Shown in pieces: positions 1-8,751 of a stretch of 64,000 nucleotides of DNA. This DNA comes from Clostridiales bacterium (GTDB lineage: Bacteria > Bacillota > Clostridia > Christensenellales > Borkfalkiaceae), in the NCBI GenBank assembly GCA_015055805.1, contig SVHN01000007.1, positions 28,221-92,220 of the forward strand, written 5' to 3'. A program made the translations under genes and the position numbers. Numbering within the stretch: the stretch's first letter is position 1; every line of letters begins with the position of its first letter. The notes below the pieces were generated by a model. That model was not told the origin of the DNA. It saw only the letters and a list, made by a program, of their open reading frames with translations, and searched no databases.

Positions 1-101
1 AGGTATAAAAACCTTTCGTTAGGCAATAATTTTATAAGCTCGTTTAATACCGAAAGACCGCCAACACCACTATCTAATACCGCTATATAACCTTGTCGCA
101 T
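1..101 (-). CDS. murI: Glutamate racemase, N-terminal fragment (cut by window edge)
   Basis: The reverse strand reads MRQGYIAVLDSGVGGLSVL and then NELIKLLPNERFLY before running off the window. The IAVLDSGVGGLSVL segment is the N-terminal active-site strand of glutamate racemase, whose Asp and Ser act in D-glutamate formation for peptidoglycan. Only about 33 codons are present, so nothing can be said about the rest. The ATG at 101 is the only nearby ATG; the upstream AAGAAAA is a poor ribosome site, so the start is tentative. It is divergent from rpsT and close to the division and wall operon, which fits a cell-wall role. Confidence 0.8.
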   Translation of the reverse strand, partial: MRQGYIAVLDSGVGGLSVLNELIKLLPNERFLY

Positions 102-175
102 ACTAGATTGTATGATTTTTCTTGTAAAAATAGTGAAAATTAAATTAAAAAGGTTAAATTCACCTTAAAATGTAG

Positions 176-204
176 TTGCATTTAGTTTTATTTTGTGTTA
201 AAAT
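176..204 (+). promoter_or_regulatory. Sigma-A promoter of rpsT
   Basis: TTGCAT at 176-181 and TAAAAT at 199-204 are separated by exactly 17 bases. The leader is about 30 bases and carries an AAGGAG ribosome site at 227-232, ten bases before the rpsT ATG. Confidence 0.7.
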
Positions 205-242
205 TATTAGCGATATAAAAGTAACTAAGGAGTGCATACGAA

Positions 243-662
243 ATGCCAAACATTAAATCCGCAAAGAAAAGAGTTTTAGTAAACGACAAAAAGACCGAAC
301 AGAACAAAGCAATCCGTTCGGAAGTTAAGACCGCTATGAAGAAGGTTGACCTTCTTATTAAGGAAAACAAAACCGAAGAACTTAGCGCAGCACTTTCAGC
401 AGCTTTCTCTGCTATTGATTCTGCTTGCAGCAAAAACATTTATCACGCTAACAACGCAGCAAACAAAAAAGCAAAGCTTGCTAAAAAGGTTGACGCTGCT
501 ATGAAAAAGGCTGCTCCTGTTGAGGCTGCTCCCGTTGTTGAAGAAAAGCCCGTTGAAGCTGCTCCCGCAGTTGAAGCTCCCGTTGAAGAAGCTCCTGTTA
601 AAAAAACAACCACCAGAAAGCCCAGAGCAAAGAAAGCAGAAACCACTGAAGCTGCTGAATAA
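243..662 (+). CDS. rpsT: 30S ribosomal protein S20 with extended C-terminal tail
   Basis: Residues 1 to about 86 match bacterial S20, a helical protein that binds 16S rRNA early in 30S assembly: MPNIKSAKKRV start, repeated Lys/Arg-rich helices, and the HANNAANKKAKLAKK ending. S20 usually stops near 85-90 residues, but this protein has 139. The extra 50 or so residues are low complexity, first Ala/Pro/Val/Glu repeats (APVEAAPVVEEKPVEAAP type) and then a basic patch KKTTTRKPRAKK. AAGGAG lies ten bases before the ATG. It is a single-gene unit with its own promoter and terminator. Confidence 0.95.
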   Translation: MPNIKSAKKRVLVNDKKTEQNKAIRSEVKTAMKKVDLLIKENKTEELSAALSAAFSAIDSACSKNIYHANNAANKKAKLAKKVDAAMKKAAPVEAAPVVEEKPVEAAPAVEAPVEEAPVKKTTTRKPRAKKAETTEAAE

Positions 663-681
663 TTCTTTTTAAAAGCGAAAT

Positions 682-709
682 AAAAAAGGCTTCTTTGAAG
701 CCTTTTTTT
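682..709 (+). terminator. Intrinsic terminator of rpsT
   Basis: GGCTTC-TTT-GAAGCC stem followed by seven T and preceded by six A, 20 bases after the rpsT stop codon. Confidence 0.9.
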
Positions 710-742
710 GTGTTATCTTTTTCAGTTAAATTATAAAGCGTC

Positions 743-772
743 AAAAAAGGAGCAACTATTTGCTCCTTTTTT
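743..772 (-). terminator. Bidirectional terminator ending the lgt transcript
   Basis: GGAGCAA/TTGCTCC stem with A6 before and T6 after, so it works on either strand. It lies between convergent rpsT and lgt, ten bases beyond the lgt stop codon, and should end the division/wall operon. Confidence 0.85.
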
Positions 773-782
773 CTTTTCGTAA

Positions 783-1691
783 TTAGTTTTGATTAGATAC
801 GTTATTATCTTCTGTTTGATCTTTTACTGTTTCCTTTTTTGCTTTTTCATCATTATCTTCTGGAAGAAAGAACGGTATCTTTTTTAGGTAGTAATACAGC
901 AATAAACCACCGCCCATTAAAACGAATATGATAGACATCCATTGCGACGGCGCAAGACCTAACACTATTGCACCCCTTGCATCAGTACGGAAAAATTCAA
1001 TAAACATTCTCCAGACTGCATAAGCAATAAGATATATTGACATTAAGATATTGCAACGCTTAAAGTACAAAATAGATAGCACCGCAAACAACGCAAATAG
1101 GAACAGCGACTCGTAAAGCTGAGTTGGGACGTAGTATCCCCATTTATGGATAGTATTTCCGCTTGCACTCGTTACAGAACCGTACATTTTTATACCACCG
1201 AAAACATATTCACTTCCGAGATATTTTCCGTGACAACAACCAGACATAAGGCAACCTATTCTTCCGAAAGCGTGCGCTACCGTTATACATATGGGCGCGA
1301 TTAAAAACACGTCGTTAAAATATTTTTTGTGCCAACCAGCCTTTTTGCCCTTGAAAACAAATTTTCCGAGAGAAAAATACAATAGCAAAAACATTGCCGC
1401 GCCACCGATAAGTCCGCCCATTACAGTTATCCCTGCGCTCATAAAGTTAAAGTTTTTAAAGCCGTCTTCTATCCAGTTATAGAACGCCTGAAAGACCTTC
1501 GCCATTAAAAAGCCAACGGCAATGGCTACGATAGCAATAAAGAAAACGTAGTCTTGAACGTCTTCGGGTACGCCTTTCTTTTTAGTGTATAAATACAGAA
1601 CCACTATGCACGCTAAAATACCAACAGCGATACAAATTCCGTATAAGGTAACCCCATTTCCAAAAACCGTGAATAAAGCATCAGGTTTCAT
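783..1691 (-). CDS. lgt: Prolipoprotein diacylglyceryl transferase
   Basis: Lgt transfers diacylglycerol from phosphatidylglycerol to the lipobox Cys of prolipoproteins in the membrane. This 302-residue protein has about seven hydrophobic segments and the family landmarks: HAFGRIGCLMSGCCHG in the middle (a Cys-rich variant of the HGGL/GRxGN region found in Clostridia), PTQLYES, and IEFFRTDARG near the end. The C-terminus is a charged cytoplasmic tail (EDNDEKAKKETVKDQ). I place the start at the ATG at 1691, which has AAGGAG eight bases upstream, not at the ATG at 1721. It is the last gene of the ftsZ-containing run, 103 bases after ftsZ. Confidence 0.88.
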   Translation of the reverse strand: MKPDALFTVFGNGVTLYGICIAVGILACIVVLYLYTKKKGVPEDVQDYVFFIAIVAIAVGFLMAKVFQAFYNWIEDGFKNFNFMSAGITVMGGLIGGAAMFLLLYFSLGKFVFKGKKAGWHKKYFNDVFLIAPICITVAHAFGRIGCLMSGCCHGKYLGSEYVFGGIKMYGSVTSASGNTIHKWGYYVPTQLYESLFLFALFAVLSILYFKRCNILMSIYLIAYAVWRMFIEFFRTDARGAIVLGLAPSQWMSIIFVLMGGGLLLYYYLKKIPFFLPEDNDEKAKKETVKDQTEDNNVSNQN

Positions 1692-1794
1692 AAGTATCTC
1701 CTTCTTGTTTATAATCTTCACCTAACGCAAAAATTTAACACTATGCGTTTATAAGGGAAACAAAAATCCACTAGGGTAGATTTTTATTAGTTTT

Positions 1795-3030
1795 TTATTT
1801 TTTGAAAAGCCTTCTCATAAATGCGGGAAGTTCTCTACCTTTTTTCCCTTCGGGATCAGAGTTTAATTCCTCTTCAATCTTTTCAAGCTCGAGCGTTTTT
1901 TCCGCAACCTTTTCAGGCTGAGGCTCTTCGCTTTGCGACTCTTTTGCTAACCTTTCTTTTTCTTCTATATCGCGGATAAGCGGCGGAACGCTAGTATCCG
2001 GTGCGCTTTCTTGTCTTAGATTAATAACCGGTTTAACTTCTACGGGTTCAGCGTCGAGTTTGATTTCACCTTCCATACCAGAAGTAAAGCCCGTTGCAAT
2101 AACCGTGATTTTAACTTCGTCAGACATAGAATCGTCTATGGTAGCACCAAATATTATATTTGCAGAAGAATCGATTATACCTTGAACGAGAACAGCCGCT
2201 TCGTTCGCCTCGGTAAGCATAAGATCTTTGCCGCCCGTAACGTTCAATATTACCGACTTAGCACCTTCGATAGTAGTTTCAAGTAGCGGACTTGAAACGG
2301 CTTGTCTTACAGCCTCAATAATCCTATTCTCGCCTTTTGCCCTACCTATACCCATGTGGGCAAGTCCTTGATTTCTCATAACGGTATTGACGTCCGCAAA
2401 GTCAAGGTTGATGTGTGACGGCGTAGCAATCAAGTCAACTATACCGACAATACCTTGTTTCAACATATCGTCTGCGACCTTGAACGCATCAAGCATTCCC
2501 GTTTGCGGCGGCAAGAACTGCAAAAGTTTATCGTTAGGTATTATAACCAAAGTATCTACGTATTTTTTTAGGTTGGAAATTCCCTTGTTTGCATTTTCGT
2601 TTCTAACCTTACCTTCAAAAGAGAAAGGCTTTGTAACGACTGCAACGGTTAAAATCCCAAGTTCCCTTGCTATTCTAGCAATTACAGACGCCGCGCCCGT
2701 ACCCGTGCCACCGCCCATGCCTGCGGCAATGAACAACAAGTCCGTTCCGTTTAAAAGTTCGGCGATCTGTTCCTTAGATTCTTCTGCCGCCTGCTCACCT
2801 ATGTTAGGATCGCTACCTGCGCCAAGTCCTTTGGTAAGTTTTTCACCTATCTGCAAAACCGTGCTTGCCTTAGACATTAAAAGAGCCTGATTATCGGTAT
2901 TAACAGCGACGAATTCTGCGCTGGTAATATTAGAATCGATCATGCTATTGACGGCGTTACAACCACCGCCACCGATACCCAAAACTTTTATTACAGCAGA
3001 GCTAACCCTTAAATTTTCTTGTCCGTACAT
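1795..3030 (-). CDS. ftsZ: Cell division GTPase FtsZ
   Basis: Tubulin-like GTPase that forms the Z ring. The nucleotide-binding start GIGGGGCNAVN is at residues 18-27, the tubulin signature GGGTGTG at about 106-112, and the T7 synergy loop NLDFADV at 208-214, which supplies the catalytic Asp. After the core (about 320 residues) comes an acidic Glu/Lys/Pro linker. It ends in ELPAFMRRLFKK, the conserved C-terminal peptide that binds FtsA, SepF and other partners. Length 411. An AAGGAG site precedes the ATG. It follows ftsA by 42 bases in the minus-strand operon. Confidence 0.97.
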   Translation of the reverse strand: MYGQENLRVSSAVIKVLGIGGGGCNAVNSMIDSNITSAEFVAVNTDNQALLMSKASTVLQIGEKLTKGLGAGSDPNIGEQAAEESKEQIAELLNGTDLLFIAAGMGGGTGTGAASVIARIARELGILTVAVVTKPFSFEGKVRNENANKGISNLKKYVDTLVIIPNDKLLQFLPPQTGMLDAFKVADDMLKQGIVGIVDLIATPSHINLDFADVNTVMRNQGLAHMGIGRAKGENRIIEAVRQAVSSPLLETTIEGAKSVILNVTGGKDLMLTEANEAAVLVQGIIDSSANIIFGATIDDSMSDEVKITVIATGFTSGMEGEIKLDAEPVEVKPVINLRQESAPDTSVPPLIRDIEEKERLAKESQSEEPQPEKVAEKTLELEKIEEELNSDPEGKKGRELPAFMRRLFKK

Positions 3031-3072
3031 TTTGAATTTTCTCCTTATATCTATATTTGAATAAGTAAATTT

Positions 3073-4185
3073 TTAATTTTGTTCAAGTGCCAAATCTAAT
3101 AACGATAAAACGTTAGATTCAGTAGGCTTATCCATCATCGGAACGTTTGGCGTTACGATTTGAACGCTCATTCCGAGTCTTCCCGAAACGTGTTCTTTCG
3201 CGCCCCTTATATAAGCAATACCGCCACCAGTAACCATTAAAGGAACGTATTCAGGAATAGTAAAGCCCGAATTATCAATCGCGTCGGTAACGTTTTCGCA
3301 TAGAACGTCCAAACTCCTTAGCACCGTGGTCTGAACTTCTTCTAAGCTGTAATACTGACCGTTATCGCATTCCAAAAGGTCAAACGCTTGAGAAGTTACC
3401 CTACGACTTAAATTAACGTTTCTTTTTAACTGTTCCGCATGATCAAACTCCATAGTAAACTTTTCTACGAGTGCTGCGGTGATATAGCCACCACCGTAGG
3501 GGAAAGATTTTTGGAACACTATTCCGTCGCCGTGGATAATTGATAACGTGGTGGTTATATATCCAACGTCAACCAAAACCGCAATTCTGTCACGTGTTTC
3601 TGGTTCAACCAAATATAACGCCTCGGCAAGCATCGATGACACACACTCAACTTCACCGAACCCAGCAGCCATAAGCGCAGGCTTTACCGCTTCGATAAAA
3701 TAATTACTGCAAACGATAAACGATAGTTTACCTTTTAATATCTCACTAACCGCGCCGACAGGGTTTGCAAGACGACGGAAGTCGTCAAGTTCATAAACTA
3801 TTGCAGATCGGTTTATAAGAGTATACTTACTAGATGCAAGTACGAACGCACCTTCAAACAACGCGTCTACGTCCTCGTCTACTATTTTTTTCTTTTTTGA
3901 AAAAGAAATCTGACTTTCTTTTACAACCACTTGTGTAAACTCGCCCGGAACACCGACGTATACGGTATTAACCGCGCCGCGCGACGCCCTTTTTAAATCT
4001 TCGCCCACGGCAAACAACACCTGCTTAAACTTTTCCACGTCGAAAAATTCGCCGTTTTCAAAGCCGTCGTATTCGTAAGAATAACTGCCCTTTATTATAA
4101 AGGTCTTATTTATTCCGCGTTCACCTACTACCGCCGTTACTTTTGACGAGCCAACGTCAATCACGGCTACTTGTTTCTTTTGCAT
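3073..4185 (-). CDS. ftsA: FtsA-like actin-fold division protein, short C-terminus
   Basis: Actin/Hsp70-fold ATPase that normally anchors FtsZ to the membrane. Visible parts are the phosphate-1 strand VAVIDVGSSKVTAVVG near residue 7, a 1C/SHS2-type segment at about 85-165, phosphate-2 VLVDVGYITTTLSI near 205, and the adenosine motif VTGGGIAYIRGA near 320. At 370 residues it is shorter than typical FtsA (about 400-440). It stops right after the ATPase fold (ESNVLSLLDLALEQN) with no basic amphipathic helix. It sits between ftsQ and ftsZ, so the FtsA assignment rests on both sequence and position. An HSP70/PilM relative is less likely because of the 1C-like segment. Confidence 0.85.
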   Translation of the reverse strand: MQKKQVAVIDVGSSKVTAVVGERGINKTFIIKGSYSYEYDGFENGEFFDVEKFKQVLFAVGEDLKRASRGAVNTVYVGVPGEFTQVVVKESQISFSKKKKIVDEDVDALFEGAFVLASSKYTLINRSAIVYELDDFRRLANPVGAVSEILKGKLSFIVCSNYFIEAVKPALMAAGFGEVECVSSMLAEALYLVEPETRDRIAVLVDVGYITTTLSIIHGDGIVFQKSFPYGGGYITAALVEKFTMEFDHAEQLKRNVNLSRRVTSQAFDLLECDNGQYYSLEEVQTTVLRSLDVLCENVTDAIDNSGFTIPEYVPLMVTGGGIAYIRGAKEHVSGRLGMSVQIVTPNVPMMDKPTESNVLSLLDLALEQN

Positions 4186-4197
4186 AGCTTATCCCTT

Positions 4198-4977
4198 TTA
4201 TTCTTTAACCTTGACGTTATCCGACCAAGTTACTTGTATTTCTCCACTATCAGCGTTTCTAAAAACAAAAAGTTTGTCAAACGCTTTTTCATAATCGGTT
4301 ACTTTTTCGTCATAAACCTTAAATGCCGCATTAACCTTTTCCACACCGTCTACTTCGGCTTTTTGCACGCAAATGGTTACGCCCGTATACGTTATAAATT
4401 CTACGTCACCTGGTTCGCCTGCTGCTTTTTTAATGACGTTTATTTGCTTTATACAATCGGTAAGATTTGCAGCCTTTGCCATATCGAACACCGAAGTCAT
4501 CATTTCAGGGCTGTCCGTAGCAATTACCGAACCTTCTTTTATCTCTGTTATAGTAACGCCCGTTAAGTTCACGTTTATAACGTTTCTATTGTTATTAACG
4601 TAATCTGCTTGTACTGCACTTAGTACAAAGCCGTCTTCGTTAGTAACGTAAGTCTGCTCTCCACTATTAAAACAATAAACTTCTCTACGCTCTTTTAAAC
4701 TAACCTTTAACACGTTTGGATAATCTTTTTCGATAGAAACCACTTCTAAGTAATGATACTTTTCAAGTTCAGCTTGAATTTTATCAACCTTTAAAAACAT
4801 AAGATTTTTACCCTTGTATCCATCTAGAAGTTCCTGCACTTCTTCTGTGTTAAAATCTTCAGAAACGGCAAAATTCACCTTTGCTTGACGCACCGAAAAA
4901 AGGGTCATGCACGATAGAAGCACGATCAAAAAAAATGCAACGATTATTGATATTAGCACAAGTCTTTTGGATTTCAT
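4198..4977 (-). CDS. ftsQ: Division protein FtsQ/DivIB
   Basis: Single-pass membrane protein of the divisome. A short basic N-terminus (MKSKR) precedes one membrane segment at about residues 6-27. An extracellular POTRA domain follows (NTEEVQELLDGYKGKNLMFL, then the KDYPNVLKVSLKERREV strand that is the most conserved part of FtsQ/DivIB). The rest is a variable beta region of about 130 residues. Length 259. AAAGGCG precedes the ATG. It is 12 bases from both murA and ftsA, inside the division operon, which strongly supports the role. Confidence 0.88.
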   Translation of the reverse strand: MKSKRLVLISIIVAFFLIVLLSCMTLFSVRQAKVNFAVSEDFNTEEVQELLDGYKGKNLMFLKVDKIQAELEKYHYLEVVSIEKDYPNVLKVSLKERREVYCFNSGEQTYVTNEDGFVLSAVQADYVNNNRNVINVNLTGVTITEIKEGSVIATDSPEMMTSVFDMAKAANLTDCIKQINVIKKAAGEPGDVEFITYTGVTICVQKAEVDGVEKVNAAFKVYDEKVTDYEKAFDKLFVFRNADSGEIQVTWSDNVKVKE

Positions 4978-4989
4978 ACGCCTTTTATT

Positions 4990-6240
4990 TTAACCTTTTC
5001 TCTTTACGTCTGCGCCGAGCATAGTAAGTTTTTTCTCCATATCCAAATACCCACGCTCAACGTATCTTATTTCTTCAACCACAGTTTTCCCTTCGGCAGA
5101 TAATCCCGCCAAAACCAACGCTGCACCGCCCCTTAAATCACTTGCGCTAACCGTCGCGCCGTTTAGGCGGTCAACGCCCTTTATAACGGCGGTTCTGCCC
5201 TGCACGGTGATATCTGCGCCCATCTTAATGAGTTCTGCAACGTGCTTATACCTCATTTCAAAAACGTTCTCGGTGACAACCGAAACTCCGCTTGATACAC
5301 ATGCAAGGGACATTGCTTGCGGTTGCAGATCGGTTGGAAAACCTGGGTATGGACCGGTAGAAAAAGAAAAAGATTTTCTACTCGCCCCACTTTTTAGGTA
5401 CATTATATCATTTTTTATACTTATTTTACAAGTATTATCGCAAAGTTTATGGACCAAAGCGGAAATATTTTTTATTCTGCCGTTTCTAAGTTCTATTTCA
5501 CCGCCTGTAATTGCCGCGGCAATAAGGTAAGTTCCAGCCTCAATTCTATCGGGCATTGGTCTATAAACCGCGCCGTGAAGTTCTTTTACGCCCTCGATTA
5601 ATATAATCGAAGTCCCTGCTCCGTACACTTTTGCGCCCATTGCGTTGAGAAAACACATAAGGTCAACGATCTCAGGTTCTTTCGCTGGGTTATGTATTTC
5701 AGTTTTACCCTCGGCAAAGACTGCCGCGAGCATTAGGTTTTCCGTTGCGCCGACGGACGGAAAGTCTAAATATATCTCTTTTCCCGTAAGTTTTTTTGCC
5801 GAGCATATTATTTCGCCGCATATTTCAGTAACGTTCACGCCTAATTCTTTTAAGCAACTTAAATGTATATCAATGGGTCTTAATCCTATATCACACCCAC
5901 CCGGATAACTTAGCCTTGCTTTTTTAGCACGCGAAATTAGAGCCCCCATCATGCAGACGGACGCCCTTAGTTCCTTGCCTAAGTTTTCAGGTACGGTATA
6001 CGCATTTAATCCCGATGGATTTATTATAAGGTTTTTATCTTGAAAGCAACACTTTACGCCCATTGAGCGTAAAATTTTTATCATAGTTAAAACGTCGCTT
6101 ATTTTAGGACAGTTTTTGATGATAACTTCGTCGCTGGTGAGGATTGATGCTGCGATTATAGGCAGTACCGAATTTTTCGCGCTCTCAATCTCCAACACTC
6201 CGCTTAGTTTTCGTCCACCTTTTATAACGTATTTTTCCAT
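4990..6240 (-). CDS. murA: UDP-N-acetylglucosamine 1-carboxyvinyltransferase
   Basis: First committed step of peptidoglycan synthesis: transfers enolpyruvate from PEP to UDP-GlcNAc. K22-N23 in the AKNSVLP segment bind substrates, and the active-site Cys is C116 in the loop YPGGCDIGLRPIDIHL. This Cys is the usual target of fosfomycin; its presence suggests ordinary sensitivity, but this is inference. The two inside-out alpha/beta domains are complete (416 residues). It lies between ftsW and ftsQ, a position often held by murG/murC in other genomes. Low-GC Firmicutes often have two MurA paralogues; only one is seen here. Confidence 0.95.
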   Translation of the reverse strand: MEKYVIKGGRKLSGVLEIESAKNSVLPIIAASILTSDEVIIKNCPKISDVLTMIKILRSMGVKCCFQDKNLIINPSGLNAYTVPENLGKELRASVCMMGALISRAKKARLSYPGGCDIGLRPIDIHLSCLKELGVNVTEICGEIICSAKKLTGKEIYLDFPSVGATENLMLAAVFAEGKTEIHNPAKEPEIVDLMCFLNAMGAKVYGAGTSIILIEGVKELHGAVYRPMPDRIEAGTYLIAAAITGGEIELRNGRIKNISALVHKLCDNTCKISIKNDIMYLKSGASRKSFSFSTGPYPGFPTDLQPQAMSLACVSSGVSVVTENVFEMRYKHVAELIKMGADITVQGRTAVIKGVDRLNGATVSASDLRGGAALVLAGLSAEGKTVVEEIRYVERGYLDMEKKLTMLGADVKRKG

Positions 6241-6287
6241 AAAATTCTCCCCTACGGTGCAGATATAACATTTTATGGAAAAGACCG

Positions 6288-7403
6288 CTAAAAAGTTAAT
6301 GAACCTTGCTTTGAAATATTGTATAATACGCCCATTTCAGACATAAAAATTATAATCGACGTGTTTCCACTAGATACGAGCGGCAATGGAAGTCCCGTCG
6401 GCGGAATACTTCCCGTAACGACCAAGGCGTTTACCACCGTTTGTATTCCAAATATCATAGTTATTCCTACCGCAAGCATATATCCAAACACGTCTTTTGC
6501 TCTCGATGCTATTTTAAGCCCTTTATAAATTATGTACCCAAGCAATGCAAAGAAGAAGAATAATCCTATAAACCCTATTTCTTCGCCTATTACCGATAAA
6601 ATAAAATCAGATTCTGCAAAAGGCAAAAACGCGTACTTTTGGCGGGACGAAAACAGCCCTACGCCAAACCAACCGCCCGAGCCTAACGCATATAAAGACT
6701 GCAACAGTTGATAGCCTTCACCTTTGGGGCTTGACCAAGGGTCTAAAAATGCCGCTAATCTTTTTAGTCTATACGGCTCTATCAGAATAAGCACAACCGC
6801 CGCCGCAACCGCAGGTAAAAATATTACTAAAAAATGCTTTATCTTCATACCTGCTGCAAAAAGCAAAGTTAGCATAAGCATAGCAACGCAAACGGTTATG
6901 GACATATTCGGCTCTAATATAATAAGTAAGCACGTTGCGCCACCAAAAAGCAGTACAGGCAATATACCTATAAAAGTTTTTGCGCGCTCCGGTTGTTTTG
7001 AGATATAGGTTGCGCAAAACAGTATCAAAGAAAACTTTGCTATTTCCGACGGTTGCAGAGTTACCCCACCTACGCCTATCCAGCGTTTAGCACCGTAATT
7101 TTCCACACCTACCCCTGGAACAAAAACTAAAATCAACGTAACGAAAGATATTATTGCAACGGGGACCGTAAACCTTTTAAGTTTTTCGTAGTCAAACGCT
7201 GATAAGAGCAGCATTGAAACCGTGCCTAAAACTATACCTATTATTTGTTTTTTAACAAAATAAAAGGCGTCGCCGTAAGTTTTTAACGCAGAATAGTTGC
7301 TTGCCGAATAAATAAAAACAGTACCTATAACGGCAAGCATTATAACCGCTATTAAAAGCCCTTTCTCTCCGCCTTGTTTTTTGGATAATAGACTATCCTT
7401 CAA
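6288..7403 (-). CDS. ftsW: Septal SEDS glycosyltransferase FtsW (TTG start)
   Basis: Polytopic SEDS protein that polymerises lipid II at the septum, normally with the class B PBP FtsI. About ten membrane segments are visible. Family landmarks are AKRWIGVGGVTLQPSEIAKFS near residue 108, and the extracellular loop AESDFILSVIGEEIGF near 260, whose Asp matches the proposed catalytic residue of RodA/FtsW. PLVSSGNTSI near the end is the other conserved loop. The start is TTG at 7403, directly after the murD stop, with GGAGGGA six bases upstream. FtsW is chosen over RodA because of its position in the division operon. Confidence 0.9.
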   Translation of the reverse strand: MKDSLLSKKQGGEKGLLIAVIMLAVIGTVFIYSASNYSALKTYGDAFYFVKKQIIGIVLGTVSMLLLSAFDYEKLKRFTVPVAIISFVTLILVFVPGVGVENYGAKRWIGVGGVTLQPSEIAKFSLILFCATYISKQPERAKTFIGILPVLLFGGATCLLIILEPNMSITVCVAMLMLTLLFAAGMKIKHFLVIFLPAVAAAVVLILIEPYRLKRLAAFLDPWSSPKGEGYQLLQSLYALGSGGWFGVGLFSSRQKYAFLPFAESDFILSVIGEEIGFIGLFFFFALLGYIIYKGLKIASRAKDVFGYMLAVGITMIFGIQTVVNALVVTGSIPPTGLPLPLVSSGNTSIIIFMSEMGVLYNISKQGSLTF

Positions 7404-8744
7404 TTATAGTCCCTCCACGATTTTAACAAAAGCGTCACCTCGTTCTTCGTATCCATCAAAGCTGTCAAAACTTGCGCATGCAGGACTAAGCAAAAGATTG
7501 TCGCCACTCTCAGTAAACATTGTTGCTATTTTTACGGCATCAGCAAAATCAGAAGTAACTGTTACCAAAGAATATCCCGACTTCCCCGCAGCATCTAACA
7601 TATTAAATCTTGACGCGCCTGTTAGCACTACTTGTTTTACTGGACTACGTTTTATTTTTTCAAAAAGATTTATGTAACTTTCGCCCTTTTCGCTACCGCC
7701 TAAAATCAGTACGGTTGGTCGCTGCATTGATTGAAGCGCGCTTATAGTTGACGCCGTATTCGTAGCCTTTGAGTCGTTGTAAAACTCCACGCCGTTCTTA
7801 GTGCAAATGTGTTCAATTCTATGCCTTACCCCCTTAAAACTCTTTAAGGCTGCAATTATGGCGTCGTTTGATACGCCCATAAGTTTTGCTACTGCGATAG
7901 CGAACAACGTGTTGTATACGTTATGCTCACCTTTCAACCTTAATTCCCGTTCGTCGATCACGTATTCGTCATAATAATACAGTTTTCCGTTTTGCAAATA
8001 CGCGCCCTCGACACGTTCGTTGACTGACACCCATAAAACCTTTGATTTAATTTCAGGCAAAAAGTCTCTGATTATCGAATCGTCGTAATTGAGTACGGTA
8101 TATTCGCTTTCTTTTTGGTTTTTAAATATACGCTTTTTTAAATACACGTAATTATCCATTGTATAATGCCGCTCTAAGTGGTCGGGTGAAATATTTAGTA
8201 TACACGACACGTGCGGACAAAACGCGCTTACGCTTTCAAGTTGAAAGCTCGACACTTCGGCTATAACCACCGTATCGTTGTCAGCGTCCTTTATTTTTGA
8301 ACTTATAGGAACGCCAACGTTACCGACAAGAAGTGATTTTTTCTTAGCCTCTTTCATAATTGCGTCAACAAGCGTTGCCGTTGTCGTCTTGCCGTTAGTG
8401 CCTGTTATCGCTACAATAGGCGGACTAAACTGCAAAAAACCGAACTCTAATTCTCCTACAATTCTAACCCCTCGTTCCTTTGCTCTAACCGCAAGTTCGT
8501 GGTTTATCGGTGCGCCCGGACTTATTACTAAAACGTCAATTATTGATAAAATTGAGTCTACTTCCGACATGTTAATTTGTTTTGCGCCAAGCGCAGTAAG
8601 TTCTGAAATAGCACGGTCTATCTTATGACTTTTGAGTTCTTCATACACGTAACACTTCGCGCCTTTATCAAGAATATATTTTGCTGCGGAAAATCCGCTC
8701 TTAGATACGCCTAAAACGAGAAAAGTTTGATTTTTTACAAGCAT
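7404..8744 (-). CDS. murD: UDP-N-acetylmuramoyl-L-alanine--D-glutamate ligase
   Basis: ATP-dependent Mur ligase that adds D-Glu to UDP-MurNAc-L-Ala. N-terminal Rossmann-like UDP domain (FLVLGVSKSGFSAA), central ATPase with GTNGKTTT at 115-122 and the ligase helix NISPDHLERH, then the C-terminal domain with YNDSKATNTAST and LSPACASFDSFDGYEERG, both characteristic of MurD. 446 residues, normal length. GAGGTAATT precedes the ATG; mraY ends seven bases upstream. Confidence 0.96.
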   Translation of the reverse strand: MLVKNQTFLVLGVSKSGFSAAKYILDKGAKCYVYEELKSHKIDRAISELTALGAKQINMSEVDSILSIIDVLVISPGAPINHELAVRAKERGVRIVGELEFGFLQFSPPIVAITGTNGKTTTATLVDAIMKEAKKKSLLVGNVGVPISSKIKDADNDTVVIAEVSSFQLESVSAFCPHVSCILNISPDHLERHYTMDNYVYLKKRIFKNQKESEYTVLNYDDSIIRDFLPEIKSKVLWVSVNERVEGAYLQNGKLYYYDEYVIDERELRLKGEHNVYNTLFAIAVAKLMGVSNDAIIAALKSFKGVRHRIEHICTKNGVEFYNDSKATNTASTISALQSMQRPTVLILGGSEKGESYINLFEKIKRSPVKQVVLTGASRFNMLDAAGKSGYSLVTVTSDFADAVKIATMFTESGDNLLLSPACASFDSFDGYEERGDAFVKIVEGL

Positions 8745-8751
8745 AATTACC

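Noticed and set aside
188..646. Two minus-strand frames opposite rpsT
   Set aside because: They mirror the Ala/Lys-rich S20 codons, have no ribosome sites and overlap a certain ribosomal gene.
2387..2890. 167-codon plus-strand frame inside ftsZ
   Set aside because: It is a shadow of the ftsZ codon pattern with no domain or start signal.
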